A stretch of 64,000 nt of DNA. It comes from Cherax quadricarinatus. Lineage: Eukaryota > Arthropoda > Malacostraca > Decapoda > Parastacidae. Each line of letters opens with the position of its first letter. Within the stretch, counting starts at the first letter, position 1. The notes under the pieces were generated by a model. The model worked only from the letters and a program-made list of their open reading frames with translations, had not been told where the DNA came from and ran no database searches. Below are positions 1 to 10,932 of this stretch, piece after piece. The stretch lies in the NCBI RefSeq assembly GCF_038502225.1, contig NC_091308.1, forward strand, positions 23,653,067-23,717,066, given 5' to 3'. The translations under genes were made by a program, and so were the position numbers.

Positions 1-368
1 ACATCTGCCACATTGCTCCTCTATCCACTCTATCATATGCCTTTTCTAAATCCATAAATGCAATAAAAACTTCCCTACCTTTATCTAAATACTGTTCACA
101 TATATGCTTCAATGTAAACACTTGATCTACACATCCCCTACCCACTCTGAAGCCTCCTTGCTCGTCCGCAATTCTACATTCTGTCTTACCTCTAATTCTT
201 TCAATTATAACCCTACCGTATACTTTTCCTGGTATACTCAGTAAACTTATTCCTCTATAATTTTTACAATCTCTTTTGTCCCCTTTCCCTTTATATAAAG
301 GGACTATACATGCTCTCTGCCAATCCCTAGGTACCTTCCCCTCTTTCATACATTTATTAAACAAAAGT
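1..368 (-). pseudogene. RTE-like LINE reverse transcriptase fragment, runs off left edge
   Basis: Read on the minus strand this gives the finger and early palm part of a LINE reverse transcriptase: a KGKGDK-type block, NYRGISLLS, EEQGGFR-like (DEQGGFRVGRGCVDQ) and AFMDLEKAYDRVD. The same peptide recurs in better copies at 2950-3147 and 40518-40964, so the family assignment is firm within this window. It is cut by the window edge and, on the right, by the tail of another copy, so no complete ORF exists. Clade naming (RTE-like) is from family knowledge and is less certain than the LINE assignment. Confidence 0.75.
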
Positions 369-902
369 AAATTTTTCTTTTTCAACACATCAACCATTTC
401 CCACTAAGGCAGGGTGACCCCAAAACAGAAAGAAATACTTTTACCATCATTCACACACAATCACTGTCTTTGCACCCAGATACGACAGTTTAGATTTCGC
501 TCCCAACAGCCAATATCCCAAGCCTCACCTTTAAAGTGCAAGCACTGTACTTCCAACCTCCAGGACTCAAAATTATTACCCTGCTCATACTCCAACAGCT
601 CGTCGGTCTCAAAAACCATTTGTCTCCACTCACTCCTATCTAATACATGTACATTCACACATGCCTGTTGCATGTCCAAGCCCACTTGCACACAAAACCT
701 CTTTTACTCTTTCCCTCCATCCTTTCCCATGACAATCCCTACCCCTCCTCCCCTCCACCACAGATTTATACACCATCCAAGTCATTCTATTTTGCTTCAT
801 TCTCTCTAAATGATCAAACCACCTCAACAACCCCCCTTCAGCCCTCTGAATACTTTAAGTAACTCCACACCACCTAATTTCCAAACTACAAATTTTCTGC
901 AA
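369..902 (-). mobile_element. RTE-like LINE, 3' end (5'-truncated)
   Basis: A T-rich stretch followed by the family tail (CCCACTAAGGCAGGGTGACC type) begins here, so the element lies on the minus strand with its poly(A) at the left. Behind it comes the C-terminal tail of the RT protein (a WFDHLERM block and the basic GRRGR block; open frame 636-830). The copy stops near 902. The next 72 bases up to the MITE show nothing I recognise. Confidence 0.75.
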
Positions 903-974
903 ATGTGAATATGGTTACTAATATCAGTAACATTGGATTACATTCCACTACTTTATGTTAGGATACACCATTTA

Positions 975-1272
975 CACCTACCATCCGACTTACGACCTGC
1001 TCGACTTACGACCGTGTTTTTTATGCCAAATTTCTGGGAAATAAATAACTATTTGTGTTGTACACAGTGTTTATCCTAAACCTTACAGTATAAAATACAG
1101 TACTAATAACATAAAAAGTAAAGTAAAACATTAAATACAAAAATAAAACAATAAAATAAAGTCATTACAAAAATGTTTTTTTGATATTCAGTAGTAAAGT
1201 TCGACTTAAGACCATTTCGACTTACAACCGGTTTCTCGGAACAAAACTCGGTCGTCAGTTGGATGGTAGGTG
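975..1272. mobile_element. 298-bp MITE with TA target duplication
   Basis: The ends are imperfect inverted repeats: CACCTACCATCCGACTTACG on the left and, reverse-complemented on the right, CACCTACCATCCAACTGACG. TA dinucleotides flank it at 973-974 and 1273-1274. No coding potential. The TA target and TIR style fit a Tc1/mariner-pogo-type non-autonomous element. The following bases 1275-1475 hold no recognisable feature. Confidence 0.8.
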
Positions 1273-1475
1273 TATTTTTAAGTTAAAAATATACAACCTC
1301 AGTGTGCAGTGTCTAAAAATGATTTACGAAAACTATTCCCTGAATAGCTAAATGCTTCAGTATAATTTTTTCGCAACAATGCCCATCTTCCAAGGTAAGG
1401 TGATCTTCCCAAAAAAGGAAACATGTTTATTATCAAACCCTTTCTCCTGTATAAATTACTAAACGTAATAAGACA

Positions 1476-1536
1476 AACTTTCGTTTTGCTTTTTGGGTCA
1501 CCCTACTTTGGTGGGATACAGCCAGTTTGTTGATAA
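1476..1536 (+). mobile_element. RTE-like LINE tail fragment
   Basis: TTTTTGGGTCACCCTACTTT and the following bases match the 3'-most 60 bases of the RTE-like family in sense orientation. Only the tail is present, and it faces the tail of the minus-strand copy that begins at 1541. Confidence 0.7.
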
Positions 1537-1540
1537 TTTT

Positions 1541-3247
1541 TTTTTTTTTTTAACAAGTCGGCCGTCTCCCACCAAGGCAGGGTGACCCAAAAAGAAAGAA
1601 AATCCCCAGAAAGAAAATACTTTCATCATCATTCAACACTTTCACCTCACTCACACATAATCACTGTTTTTACAGAGGTGCTCAGAATACAACAGTTTAG
1701 AAGTATATACGTATAAAGATACACAACATATCCCTCCAAACTGCCAATATCCCAAACCCCTCCTTTAAAGTACAGGCATTGTACTTCCCATTTCCAGGAC
1801 TCAAGTCTAGCTATATAAAATAATTAGTTTCCCTGAATCCCGTCATTAAATACGTATTACCCTGCTCACACTCCAACAGCTCGTCAGGTCCCAAATACCA
1901 TTCATCTCCATTCACTCCTATCTAACACGCTCATGCACGCTTGCTGGAGGTCCAAGCCACTCGCCCACAAAACCTTGTTTACCCCCTCCCTCCAACCCTT
2001 TCGAGGACGACCCCTACCCCGCCTTCCTTCTCCTACAGATTTATATGCTCTCCATGTCATTCTTTGATCCATTCTCTCTAAATGACCAAACCACCCCAAC
2101 AACCCCTCTTCAGCCCTCTGACTAATACTTTTATTAACTCCACACCTTCTCCTAATTTCCACACTCTGAATTTTCTGCATAATATTTACACCACACATTG
2201 CCCTTAGATAGGACATCTTCACTGCCTCCAACCGCTTCCTCGCTGCAGCATTTACAACCGAAGCTTCACACCCATATAAAAGTGTTGGAACAACTATACT
2301 TTCATACATTCCCGTCTTTGCCTCCATAGATAATGTTCTTTGTCTCCACATATACCTCAGTGCACCACTCACCTTTTTTCCCTTATCAATTATATGATTA
2401 ACCTCATCCTTCATAAATCCACCCACTGATACGTCAACTCCCAAATATCTGAAAATATCCACTTCTTCCATACTTCTCCTCCCCAATTTGATATCCAATT
2501 TTTCTTTCTCTAAATCATTTGATACCCTCATCACATTACTCTTTTCTATGTTCATTTTCAACTTTCTACCTTTACACACACTCCCAAACTCGTCCACTAA
2601 CCTGTGCAATTTTTCTTTAGAATCACCCGTATGTACTGTATAAGTACAGTATCATCAGCAAAAAGTAACTGTGTCACTTCCCATTTTGTATTTAATTCCC
2701 CAAAATTTAATCCCACCCCTCTCCCGAACACCCTAGCATTTACTTCTATTACAACCCCATCTATAAATATAATAAACAACCATGGTGACATTACACATCC
2801 CTGTCTAAGACCTACTTTTACCAGGAAGTAGTCTCCCTCTCTTCTACACACCCTAACCTGAGCCTCACTATCCTCATAAAAACTTTACAGCATTTAGTAA
2901 CTTACCACCTATTCCATATACTTGCAACATCTGCCACATTGCTCCTCTATCAACTATCAAATGCCTTTTCTAAATCCATAAATGCAATAAAAACTTCCCT
3001 ACCTTTATCTAAATAGTGTTCACATATATGCTTCAATGTAAACACCTGATCTACACATCCCCTACCCACTCTAAAACCTCCTTGCTCATCTGCAATCCTA
3101 CATTCTGTCTTAACTCTAATTCTTTCAATAATAACCCTACCGTACACTATATCTCACCCTGCTTTTAACATTTCTGTCATGATCCCGTCAGTTCCAGCTG
3201 CTTTACCCCCTTTCATTCTACGTAATGCCTCACGCACCTCCCCCACA
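1541..3247 (-). mobile_element. RTE-like LINE copy, 5'-truncated, RT pseudogene
   Basis: From a poly(T) and the family tail at the left, the minus strand reads 3' UTR, RT C-terminus (open 1902-2609), palm (2597-2851, with GLRQGCVMSPWLF and FADDTVL, the catalytic aspartates) and fingers (2950-3147). The frame is broken between these pieces. Near 3148-3160 about 180 bp are missing relative to the copy at 40518: the KNYRGISLLS block is lost and the reading jumps to the AGTDGIM motif. The piece after RT is typical of this family: LLYGCEA, LRAMCGVNIMQ and WFGHLERM. Not functional. Confidence 0.85.
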
Positions 3248-3292
3248 CACCAGATGTGCACACACATTACAATTCTTATGCTACTAAACTAT

Positions 3293-3352
3293 AACATTCC
3301 AACCCTCCTTCAAAGAGCAGGCCCTATATTTCCCACCTCCAGGGCTAAAGTC
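3293..3352 (-). mobile_element. RTE-like 3'-UTR fragment
   Basis: About 60 bases match the 3'-UTR segment (CTCCTT..AAAG..GCAGG..TTCCCA..CCAGG) seen in all complete tails of this family, on the minus strand. It directly abuts the plus-strand copy that follows. Confidence 0.55.
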
Positions 3353-3837
3353 AGGATAACTGGTTATGGCAAGAAAAGAGGGAATATAAATGTATTAATT
3401 CAAGGATTATGTGGAGTAAAATAAAGGCTGGATGTGAAAAGTGGGTTATAGTAAGCATTTATGCACCTGGAGAAGAGACAAGTGTAGAGGAGAGAGAGAG
3501 AGATTTTGGGAAATGTTGAGTGAGTGCATGGAGAGTTTTGAACCAAGTGTGAGAGTACTTGTGGTTGGGGATTTCAATGCTAAAGTGGGTAAAAATGTTG
3601 TGTAGTAGGTAAATTTGGGGTGCCAGGGGTAAATGAAAATGGGGAGCCTTTAATTTGAGCTATGTGTAGAAAGAGGTTTGGTAATAAGTAATACATATTT
3701 TATGATAAAGAGGATAGGTATACAGTCCTCCCTCACAAATCCGGCATCATTGGGACCTGTAGTGTGCCGGATTACTGAGTTTGCCGGATTACAGAGTGGT
3801 TAGGTTAGAATACACTTAATAAAATTAGCCAACTTGA

Positions 3838-5025
3838 CTTACACAAAGTTCATTGAATATCGGCAAAAATCAAACATTTCCTCTACTTTGAGCTCAATTT
3901 CAAGGTACTTTTCGTCATGAAAGCAATCAAAATCATGTCTATTTCTGTGATATATCTTCCATTCTATCAAATGAGTCCAAAAAAAACGAGAATACAACCA
4001 TAAAAACATACGAAAACATACTGCAAAGAGGCGGCTAATGGCTGAGAAGTGAACTCCCTTATTTATCGTCCGTCTTTTTTGTTTTTGTTGTACATTAAGA
4101 AGCATCTTTCCATCATACATTGCCCAAGTTTCAATGAGATAGCCCAACAAACAACCGAGAAAAAAAAAATATTTACCAAAAATCATATATGGCAAGCCCA
4201 AGCCAGGTACTGAAAATAAGTCACTTTGTCTGACTTTTCTGGGTTATTCTAGGTTCTCTATACATACACTGCTATGTATGATAATCTATGTAACTGTATT
4301 TGTGTATACCTGAATAAACTTACTTACTTCTAGTCTGTCAACTGAGTACAAGAAACCGCCCATTCACTTATTTCAACTACCCAATAAAGTGGTCAGAAAT
4401 TGGCAATTTGGCCGATTTCACACAAATTTCAACAGATGCAAATTTCAAAATAGTGTCCAGAATAAATAATGCAGACATTCCTGGCACTAAAATAACATTT
4501 TCTCTGTTCATTAGTCACGGCTACAGGCCCCTCTTATATTACTCTTGCTTACCATTTGGAATTTTTATTCACAAAATATAGAAGATTTACTGTTATGCAG
4601 ACTGCTGCATTAAAGAAATAATTGTATACATAATGTCAATCCATTCTTGACGCCGTACTGGAATTTGGACTGGCAGGCGGACAGGTATTGGACGGTGATG
4701 TCATTTGTTTACTCTTGAGCTTCGTTAAAAAATAGAACATTTTCGCTACTGTGAGCGCAATTTCAAGGTACTTTTCTTCATGAAAGCAATCAAAATCATA
4801 TCTATTTCTGTAATATATCTTTCATTCAATCAAATGAGACCGAAAAAATGAGAATATAACCACAACAACCACACAAAAATATACTGCTATGCGGCCGCTA
4901 ATGGCTGAGAAGTGAACTCCGCTATTTATGGTCTGATTTCTTTCATTTTTGGTGTACGTGAAGAAGTATCTTTCCATCATACATTGTCCAAGTTTGAATA
5001 AGATAACCCAACAAACAACTTAGAA

Positions 5026-5074
<49 letters not shown>

Positions 5075-5400
5075 TCTTTATTTACTACACGTACATGTAC
5101 AAGGTATACAGGCCTAGCTGACATCAATCAATGACATACTACTGTATAGAAAGCCGCTTGTTATGCTGAGTATTTCAAGAAAATTAGGTCAGTATCCCAG
5201 GATAACACCCACACTAGCTGACTAACACCCAGGTACCCATTTACTGATGGGTAAACATAGACAACAGGTGTAAGAAACACACCTAATGTTTTTACCCTGG
5301 CTGGGAATCGAATATTTACCAAAAATCATATATGGCTAACCCAAGCCAGGTACTAGAAATATGTCACGTTGACTTTTTTTGGGTTATCCTAGGTTCTCTA
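3838..5400. repeat. Two tandem units related to the piggyBac-type MITE interior
   Basis: Units at about 3838-4560 and 4600-5400 share long segments with each other (TTTGAGCTCAATTTCAAGG type, the AATGGCTGAGAAGTGAACTC block, the AAATATAGAAGATTTACTG block). They also resemble the interior of the MITEs at 42357 and 54056. TTAA termini were not found, so these are internal, diverged relatives rather than complete copies. No supported coding region. Confidence 0.6.
5030..5311 (-). mobile_element. SINE-like insertion with (AAT)n tail
   Basis: An (AAT)n microsatellite of about 45 bases is followed by a compact segment with CACCCAGGTACCCATTTACT and AACAGGTGTAAGAAACAC, ending CTGGGAATCGAA. The neighbouring tandem unit lacks it at the equivalent point, so it is an insertion. 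I recognise the core as a common decapod interspersed repeat. Orientation is inferred from the tail. Confidence 0.55.
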
Positions 5401-6210
5401 CACATATGCTGCTGTGTGTGATAATCTATAGAGAGAAAATAATTTTTTTGTCTCAAGTTTATGGTGGAGTACGAGTGTATATCATAGTTAGCCCTGTGCT
5501 ATACTTCGTTTTCTCTAATATAAGTCCCCAAGACAAGAATAGGAAAATGTATTTGTATACCATATCCTCTTCATAACTCTGTCGAACTGCTCGGTGTTAT
5601 GCCAAATATTATTTATTCTGGAGTATTTAACATGTTTTATGTTATTTATATTGTTTATTATGTCATATTAGATCAATTGTGATAGGCAAATAAGCTGTAG
5701 TGTTGATATTAGGGTAATAATAAAGCATATTCTCCTGCTTCATGAGACTGAGTTCATGACAACCGACAGTGGCTTCAAAGCCACCTTATCTTTAATGGAT
5801 AATGTACTGTGTAGGTGCTTTACATAATGAGAAGCATTTCTTTTATTCATTGGAACCATGGCTAGGGCTAAAAGTAACCAGGTTAAAACAATAAACGGAG
5901 AAAAAGAAATTGGAATAACTTATGCAGCAAGTAGCGCCACCAAACAGTATCAGCAGGTTGGTGTGGCGACCCTGGAAATTTGAAATTATGCTAGCCAAAA
6001 TTAGTGCTGAATAACTGAAGGAACCGAATAACTGATTGCCGGATTTGTGAGGGAGGACTGTACAAGGTATGATATAGCAAGTAATGAAAGTAGTTTGTTA
6101 GATTATGTATTAGAGGATAAAAGGTTGATAGGTAGGCTTCAGGATGTCCATGTTTACAGAGGGGCAACTGATATATCGGATCATTACTTAGTTGTAGCTA
6201 CAGTTAGAGT

Positions 6211-6491
6211 TGTCAGCATAGTTGCTGATCCCCTGTATATGTTTGTGCAGCATGTCTGAGTATATATTTTATATAGTTGATCCCTTGCTAGGCCTAGGGG
6301 CTAGCATGTGACGTCACATGATGCCACATGTGAGCGTCAGTCGCCCTGCCTCTCTCTAAGTTCCCGGATAGACCCACAGGCAAGAACAAGGCTAGGCTGG
6401 GCTTCCCCTCATGACTGCAAATGTAAGTGTTACCAGCCGTACCCAAGTGTATTACTACACCACCTTCATTTCCTAGAACCCCCACGTTACA
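6211..6491. mobile_element. Solo LTR, 281 bp
   Basis: The segment starts TGTCAGCATAG and ends CCCACGTTACA, the canonical TG..CA of an LTR, and is flanked by GAGT at 6207-6210 and 6492-6495. It interrupts the LINE endonuclease-linker region. It has a TATA-like AT run near 6262-6277 and the full CRE palindrome TGACGTCA near 6308. No internal retrotransposon region remains, so recombination between two LTRs is inferred. A 4-bp duplication fits a Gypsy-type element, but the superfamily cannot be fixed. Confidence 0.7.
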
Positions 6492-7470
6492 GAGTAAGAG
6501 GTAGATGGGACTAAAGGAAAATGGAAACAACAAGTAAGAGAGAGGTGAAAGTGTATAAACTAAGGAAGGAGGAATATTGGGTGAGATATAAGCAACTACT
6601 GGCAGAAAGGTGGGGTAGTGCAAGTATGAGTAGTGGGGGGTTGAAGAGGGTTGGAATAGTTTTAAAAATGCAGTATTAGAATGTGGGGCAGAAGTTTGTG
6701 GCTATAGGAGGGTGGGTGCAGGAGGAAAGAGGAGTGATTCTTGGAATGATGAAGTAAAAGGTGTGATAAAAGAGAAAACGGTAGCTTATGAGAGGTTTTT
6801 ACAAAGCAGAAGTGTTCTAAGAAGAGTAGAGTATAAGGAGAGTAAAAGAAAGGTGAAGACAGTGGTGAGAGTGTGCAAAAGGAGAGCAGATGATAGACTG
6901 GGAGAGGCAATGTCAAGAAATTTTGATGAAAACAAGAAAAATTTTTGGAGATAAACAAGTTAAGAAAGCCTAGGGAACAAATGGATTTGTCAGTAGGGGA
7001 GTAGTAGAAGGGGAGCTTGATGTATTGAGTAGATGATGGGAATATTTTGAGGAACTTTTAAATGTCGACAAAAAAAAGGAAGGCGGTCATTTCATGCATT
7101 GGCCAGGGAGGTATTACATCTTTCAGAAGTGAAGAACAGGAGGATGTGATTGTGGGGGAGGTGCGTGAGGCATTACGTAGAATGAAAGGGGATAAAGCAG
7201 CAGGAACTGACGGGATCATGACAGAAATGTTAAAAGCAGGGGGGGGGGGAGACATAGTGTTCGAGTGGTTGGTATTTTTGTTTAATGAATGTATGGAAGA
7301 GGGGAAAGAACCTAGTGATTGACAAAGAGCATGTATAATTCCTTTATATAAAGGAAGGAACAAAAGATATTGTTTACTGAGTACACCAGGAAAAGTGTAT
7401 GGTAGGGTTATTATTGAAAGAATTAGAGGCAAGACAGAATGTAGGATTGCAGATGAACAAGGAGGTTTTT

Positions 7471-7665
7471 GGTTTAAAACAGCGACCCTGCACTGTATTT
7501 TCATATGGTATTTAGGATTGTATTCTAGTTTTCCTGGTCTCATTTTATAAAATGGAAGAATATTACAGAAATTGAGATGATTTTGATTGGTTTCATAATG
7601 AAAAGTACCTTGAAATTGAGCTCAAAGTAGCAGAAATGTTCGATTTTTACTAAATTTCGTTTTGG
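7471..7665. mobile_element. piggyBac-type MITE fragment
   Basis: Matches the interior of the MITE at 8432-9429 almost base for base (GTTTAAAACAGCGACC through CGATTTTTACTAAATTTC), with no TTAA termini. It replaces the middle of an RTE-like copy. Confidence 0.7.
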
Positions 7666-7796
7666 GGATTTTCTTTCTTTTTGGGTCACCCTGCCTGGGT
7701 GGGAGATGGCTGACTCGTTGAAAAAAAAAAATGGTTTCCCTGAATCCCTACATATATGTTACCCTGCTCACAATCTAACATCATGTCAAACCACAT
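7666..7796. mobile_element. RTE-like tail (+) joined to a reversed 3'-UTR piece (-)
   Basis: 7666-7730 is the sense tail ending in poly(A). 7731-7796 is a minus-strand piece of the 3' UTR of the same family (GGTTTCCCTGAATCCC .. ACCCTGCTCACA). It is another case of two opposite copies meeting at the tail. Confidence 0.6.
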
Positions 7797-8155
7797 TTAT
7801 GCAACGTTTGAGTCATGACAGTGAGTCAAGGACCTACAACTGACCAAGAACATGGGTGATACCCGGAAGCACAACTGTTGAACAAGTAGCTCTGTGCCCA
7901 CTTCCCTTCCAATATTTTTGAGGGAAGATCACTTCTGAAAATTTTCTGGTATGCACTCATATGATAGGAGGATTTTGAGGGACTGAAAAAATTATTTGCA
8001 TATCACTAAGGCTGATTAATGTATTGTAATTATGATTTGAAATAAAATTCACTATATGACAGAATTTATATTTTTTACTCCTATTTTCTACTTTTCCAAT
8101 GTATTTAAAATTAAGAATAAAAAAGAAAGGGAGCAATGATTAGCCAGACTAATAC
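7797..8155. other. Non-coding, probably intron downstream of the TBC1D exon
   Basis: No repeat family, long ORF or splice-bounded exon was recognised. It lies 3' of the minus-strand exon at 8156-8365 and begins with its GT donor (8154-8155), so it is inferred to be intron. Confidence 0.5.
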
Positions 8156-8365
8156 CTGATTCGAAGTTTCAAGTGCATGTTGATGTGAATTTGCATGATG
8201 AAGCTGTTCCAGTAGATCTAAATTCTGCCTTTTAAGATTCTTATTGGCTTCTTTCAATTTCTGGAAATCAGTATGATTCTGAGGTGAGAAAGCCAACTCC
8301 TCCTGCAGAACATGGTATTCAACTTCATATGCCTGCAGCTCCTGTCGCAATGAGCAGTCACAAGC
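8156..8365 (-). CDS. TBC1D1/TBC1D4-like Rab GAP, coiled-coil exon
   Basis: A 210-bp exon (70 codons, phase 0 at both ends) with acceptor TTGCAG just upstream (8366-8367) and donor GTATTAGT downstream. The peptide ACDCSLRQELQAYEVEYHVL continues into a charged, leucine-rich helix (LKEANKNLKRQNLDLLEQL), a coiled coil. The LQAYEVEYHVLQEEL stretch is what I know from directly after the TBC domain in TBC1D1/TBC1D4 (AS160), GTPase-activating proteins for Rab proteins of insulin-regulated vesicle traffic. The preceding exon at 10763-10932 ends in phase 0 and codes the end of the TBC domain, which supports the call. Flanking introns are filled with transposons. The gene symbol cannot be set between the two paralogues, and an arthropod may have a single orthologue. 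Confidence 0.82.
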
Positions 8366-8431
8366 CTGCAATTGAAAAAGAAAGTGTCCAATTCTTACTT
8401 AGTTTTCTCCCTACATAAAGGTATATATTAA

Positions 8432-9429
8432 CCCTTTGAGGGTTTCCGACATACTAGTATGGCTTACGCACCAGGGTTGTTGACGTACTAGAATGTGCCT
8501 TCAAATCTAATGAGAGAAAACTGGTAGGCCTACATATGAAAGAATGGGTCTATGTGGTCAGTGTGCACAGTATAAAAAAAATCCTGCAGCACACAGTGCA
8601 TAATGAGAGAAAAAACTCCGACTGTGTTTTTGGTTTAAAACAGCGACTCTGCACTGTATTTTCGTATGGTATTTAGGATTGTATTCTAGTTTTCCTGGTC
8701 TCATTTTATAGAATGGAAGAATATTGCAGAAATTGAGATGATTTTGATTGAGCTCAAAGTAGCAGAAATGTTCGATTTTTACTAAATTTCAAAAGTAAAC
8801 AAATTATGCAAAGCGTCCAATACACGTCAACTGGTGAGTCTAATATTCTTTCATAAGTGCACTGATATTATTTATACCATTTCTACACTAATGCAATAGT
8901 CTGCATAACAGTAAATCTTCTATTTTTTGTGAGAATAAAAATTCAAAGTGGAAAGTAAAAGAGATGTAAGAGGGGCCTGGGGACATGACTAATGAACAGA
9001 GAAAATGTTATTCTGGACCCTATTTGGAAACTGGCATATTCTGAAATTTGTGTGAAAGTGGCAAAATTGCCAATTTCTGACCACTTTACTGGATATTTGA
9101 AATCGGTAAATGGGTAGTTTCTTGTACTCATTCAATAGAAAAAAATAGAGTTCTAGCAAAATAGATATGATATTTGTCAATTAGTGCACTGAAATTGGCA
9201 GAAAATAGGGCTCAAAGTGGGCGAAATCGCTGATGCGTTAACATCGTCGAGACCGCTAACTTCGCGAGAGCATAATTCCATAAGTTTTCCATCAAATTTC
9301 ATACTTTTGGTGTCCTTATGATCGGGAAAAGATTCTCTATCATTTCATAAGAAAAAATAATTTTTTTTTTCCGAAAAATTTTCGACCCTGAGAAAGAGTT
9401 TAGGAGAGGGCCTCTCAACCCTGAAAGGG
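8432..9429. mobile_element. piggyBac-type MITE in a TBC1D intron
   Basis: Starts TTAA (8428-8431) then CCCTTTGAGGG and ends CTGAAAGGGT, an inverted terminus; the right TTAA has become TGAA. A subterminal perfect palindrome CATACTAGTATG lies at the left. The interior is shared with MITEs at 42357, 51388 and 54056. No ORF of note. Confidence 0.75.
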
Positions 9430-9619
9430 TGAACAGTTCAGTGTTGATTTACAGGCCATAATCTGTTAACTGGACTTGATTTCTAGAGATTGGAAGTACA
9501 GCTCCTGCACTTTTAAGGATAAGTAATGGATGGTGTGTTTTCATGGATCAATGGAACTGTGATAACCACAGTTCTGGAAAGACAGCTAGATAATGGATAA
9601 TGGTAAATGCATTTTCCTT

Positions 9620-10360
9620 CTTTGTTTTTTTTTTTTATCATCACACTGGCCGATTCCCACCAAGGCAGGGTGGCTCGAAAAAGAAAAACTTTCACCATCA
9701 CTCACTCCATCACTGTCTTGCCAGAAGGGTGCTTTACACTACAGTTTTTAAACTGCAACATTAACACCCCTCCTTCAGAGTGCAGGCACTGTACTTCCCA
9801 TCTCCAGGACTCAAGTCCGGCCTGCCAGTTTCCCTGAACCCCTTCATAAATGTTACTTTGCTCACACTCCAACAGCACGTCAAGTATTAAAAACCATTTG
9901 TCTCCATTCACTCCTATCAAACATGCTCACGCATGCCTGCTGGAAGTCCAAGCCCCTCGCACACAAAACCTCCTTTACCCCCTCCCTCCAACCTTTCTTA
10001 GGCCGTCCCCTACCCCGCCTTCCTTCCACTACAGACTGATACACTCTTGAAGTCATTCTGTTTCGCTCCATTCTCTCCACATGTCCGAACCACCTCAACA
10101 ACCCTTCCTCAGCCCTCTGGACAACAGTTTTGGTAATCCCGCACCTCCTCCTAACTTCCAAACTACGAATTCTCTGCATTATATTTACACCACACATTGC
10201 CCTCAGACATGACATCTCCACTGCCTCCAGCCTTCTCCTCGCTGCAACATTCATCACCCATGCTTCACACCTATATAAGAGCGTTGGTAAAACTATACTC
10301 TCATACATTCCTCTCTTTGCCTCCAAGGACAAAGTTCTTTGTCTCCACAGACTCCTAAGA
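9620..10360 (-). mobile_element. RTE-like LINE 3' half in the TBC1D intron
   Basis: Begins with poly(T) and the family tail (CCGATTCCCACCAAGGCAGG). The minus strand keeps an open frame of 150 codons (9880-10332) for the RT C-terminal region: YRCEAWVMN, LRAMCGVNIMQRI, GHVERM and the basic GRRGRGRPKKGW block. 5'-truncated near 10360, so it is inactive. Confidence 0.8.
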
Positions 10361-10762
10361 CTTCATTATACATGTACAAATTAAATAAACATGACTTGGT
10401 ACTATCCACAACTGAAAAGTAACAGTACTGAATATAAAAATATTAGTAAAATATTTTTGGGTAAAAAATTAACTAAATACATATTATGGCTCAGAAATAC
10501 ATCTCTGTCTATAACATGGAATTCTGTGGGAAAATAGGTTCTGAGTCCTGAGCACTCAAATTAGAAAGTTTTCAGAAATGCATTAGGGTTACAAGTTGGG
10601 GAGCAGCTGTACTTGAATTTTCAATGATCCTTATATATGAACACGTCTTACACCCCTCAACAAGAAAAAAATTATTTCATATACACTTTGAATATATATT
10701 TATTTTAATTATCACAATGGAAAAACTAATAGATAAAAAGTTAATAAATCTTATTACTGTAC
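10361..10762. other. Intron sequence, no feature seen
   Basis: AT-rich and unique in this window. It ends with the GT donor (10761-10762) of the minus-strand exon at 10763-10932. Confidence 0.5.
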
Positions 10763-10932
10763 CTGAGAAATGATGTTTCCCATCTCATGGATATTAAGAT
10801 TGGTCATAGAAGTTTTTATGTAGTCCATAATTTGTTCAAATGAATCACAAGCCATCAGCGCTTCCTCATGCGTCTTAAGAAGCACTAGCGCTACCCGAAA
10901 CACTGCCTCCATACCCTCTTTGAACACCATAT
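10763..10932 (-). CDS. TBC1D1/TBC1D4-like Rab GAP, end of TBC domain exon
   Basis: A 170-bp exon bounded by acceptor TTTGCAG (10933-10934) and donor GTACAGTAA. It starts with the last two bases of a codon and ends in phase 0, matching the next exon. The peptide MVFKEGMEAVFRVALVLLKT, followed by an FEQIMDYIKTSMTNL block, corresponds to the last helices of the TBC Rab-GAP domain (known form: DMIF..G.E..FKVAL.LL). The arginine and glutamine fingers of the TBC fold lie in earlier exons that are not visible here. Upstream exons must lie at higher coordinates or beyond the window. Transposon density around it suggests very long introns. Confidence 0.82.

Larger units (their letters stand above)
3723..6060. 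mobile_element. 2,338-bp pogo/Tigger-like DNA transposon, non-autonomous
   Basis: The two ends are a perfect 24-bp inverted repeat beginning CAGTCCTCCCTCACAAATCC, flanked by TA on both sides (3721-3722 and 6061-6062). Just inside the left end the TGCCGGATTA segment recurs. The sequences outside join as one endonuclease reading, confirming the borders. TA target and CAGT..CCCTC ends are typical of pogo/Tigger elements. No transposase is visible; an ATGGCTAGGGCTAAAAG start near 5867 could be a remnant but has no recognisable domain. The interior carries other repeats (3838-5400). Confidence 0.85.
3353..7470 (+). mobile_element. RTE-like LINE, 5' half: endonuclease to RT start, split by two insertions
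   Basis: This copy holds the N-terminal half that other copies lack. It encodes an AP-type endonuclease: VSIYAPG, VVGDFNAKVG near 3560, and after a 2.3-kb insertion SDHYLVVATV near 6175. A basic linker (6712-6954) and the RT start (AGTDGIMTEMLKAG near 7200) follow, ending at the DEQGGF motif near 7465. Removing the inserts at 3723-6060 and 6211-6491 restores continuity of the endonuclease match. Several stops and frameshifts make it a pseudogene. Truncated on the right by a piggyBac-MITE fragment. Confidence 0.8.

Noticed and set aside
5024..5072. (AAT)n run as a possible CRISPR-like or regulatory array
   Set aside because: Simple trinucleotide microsatellite without spacers; it is the tail of a SINE-like insertion.
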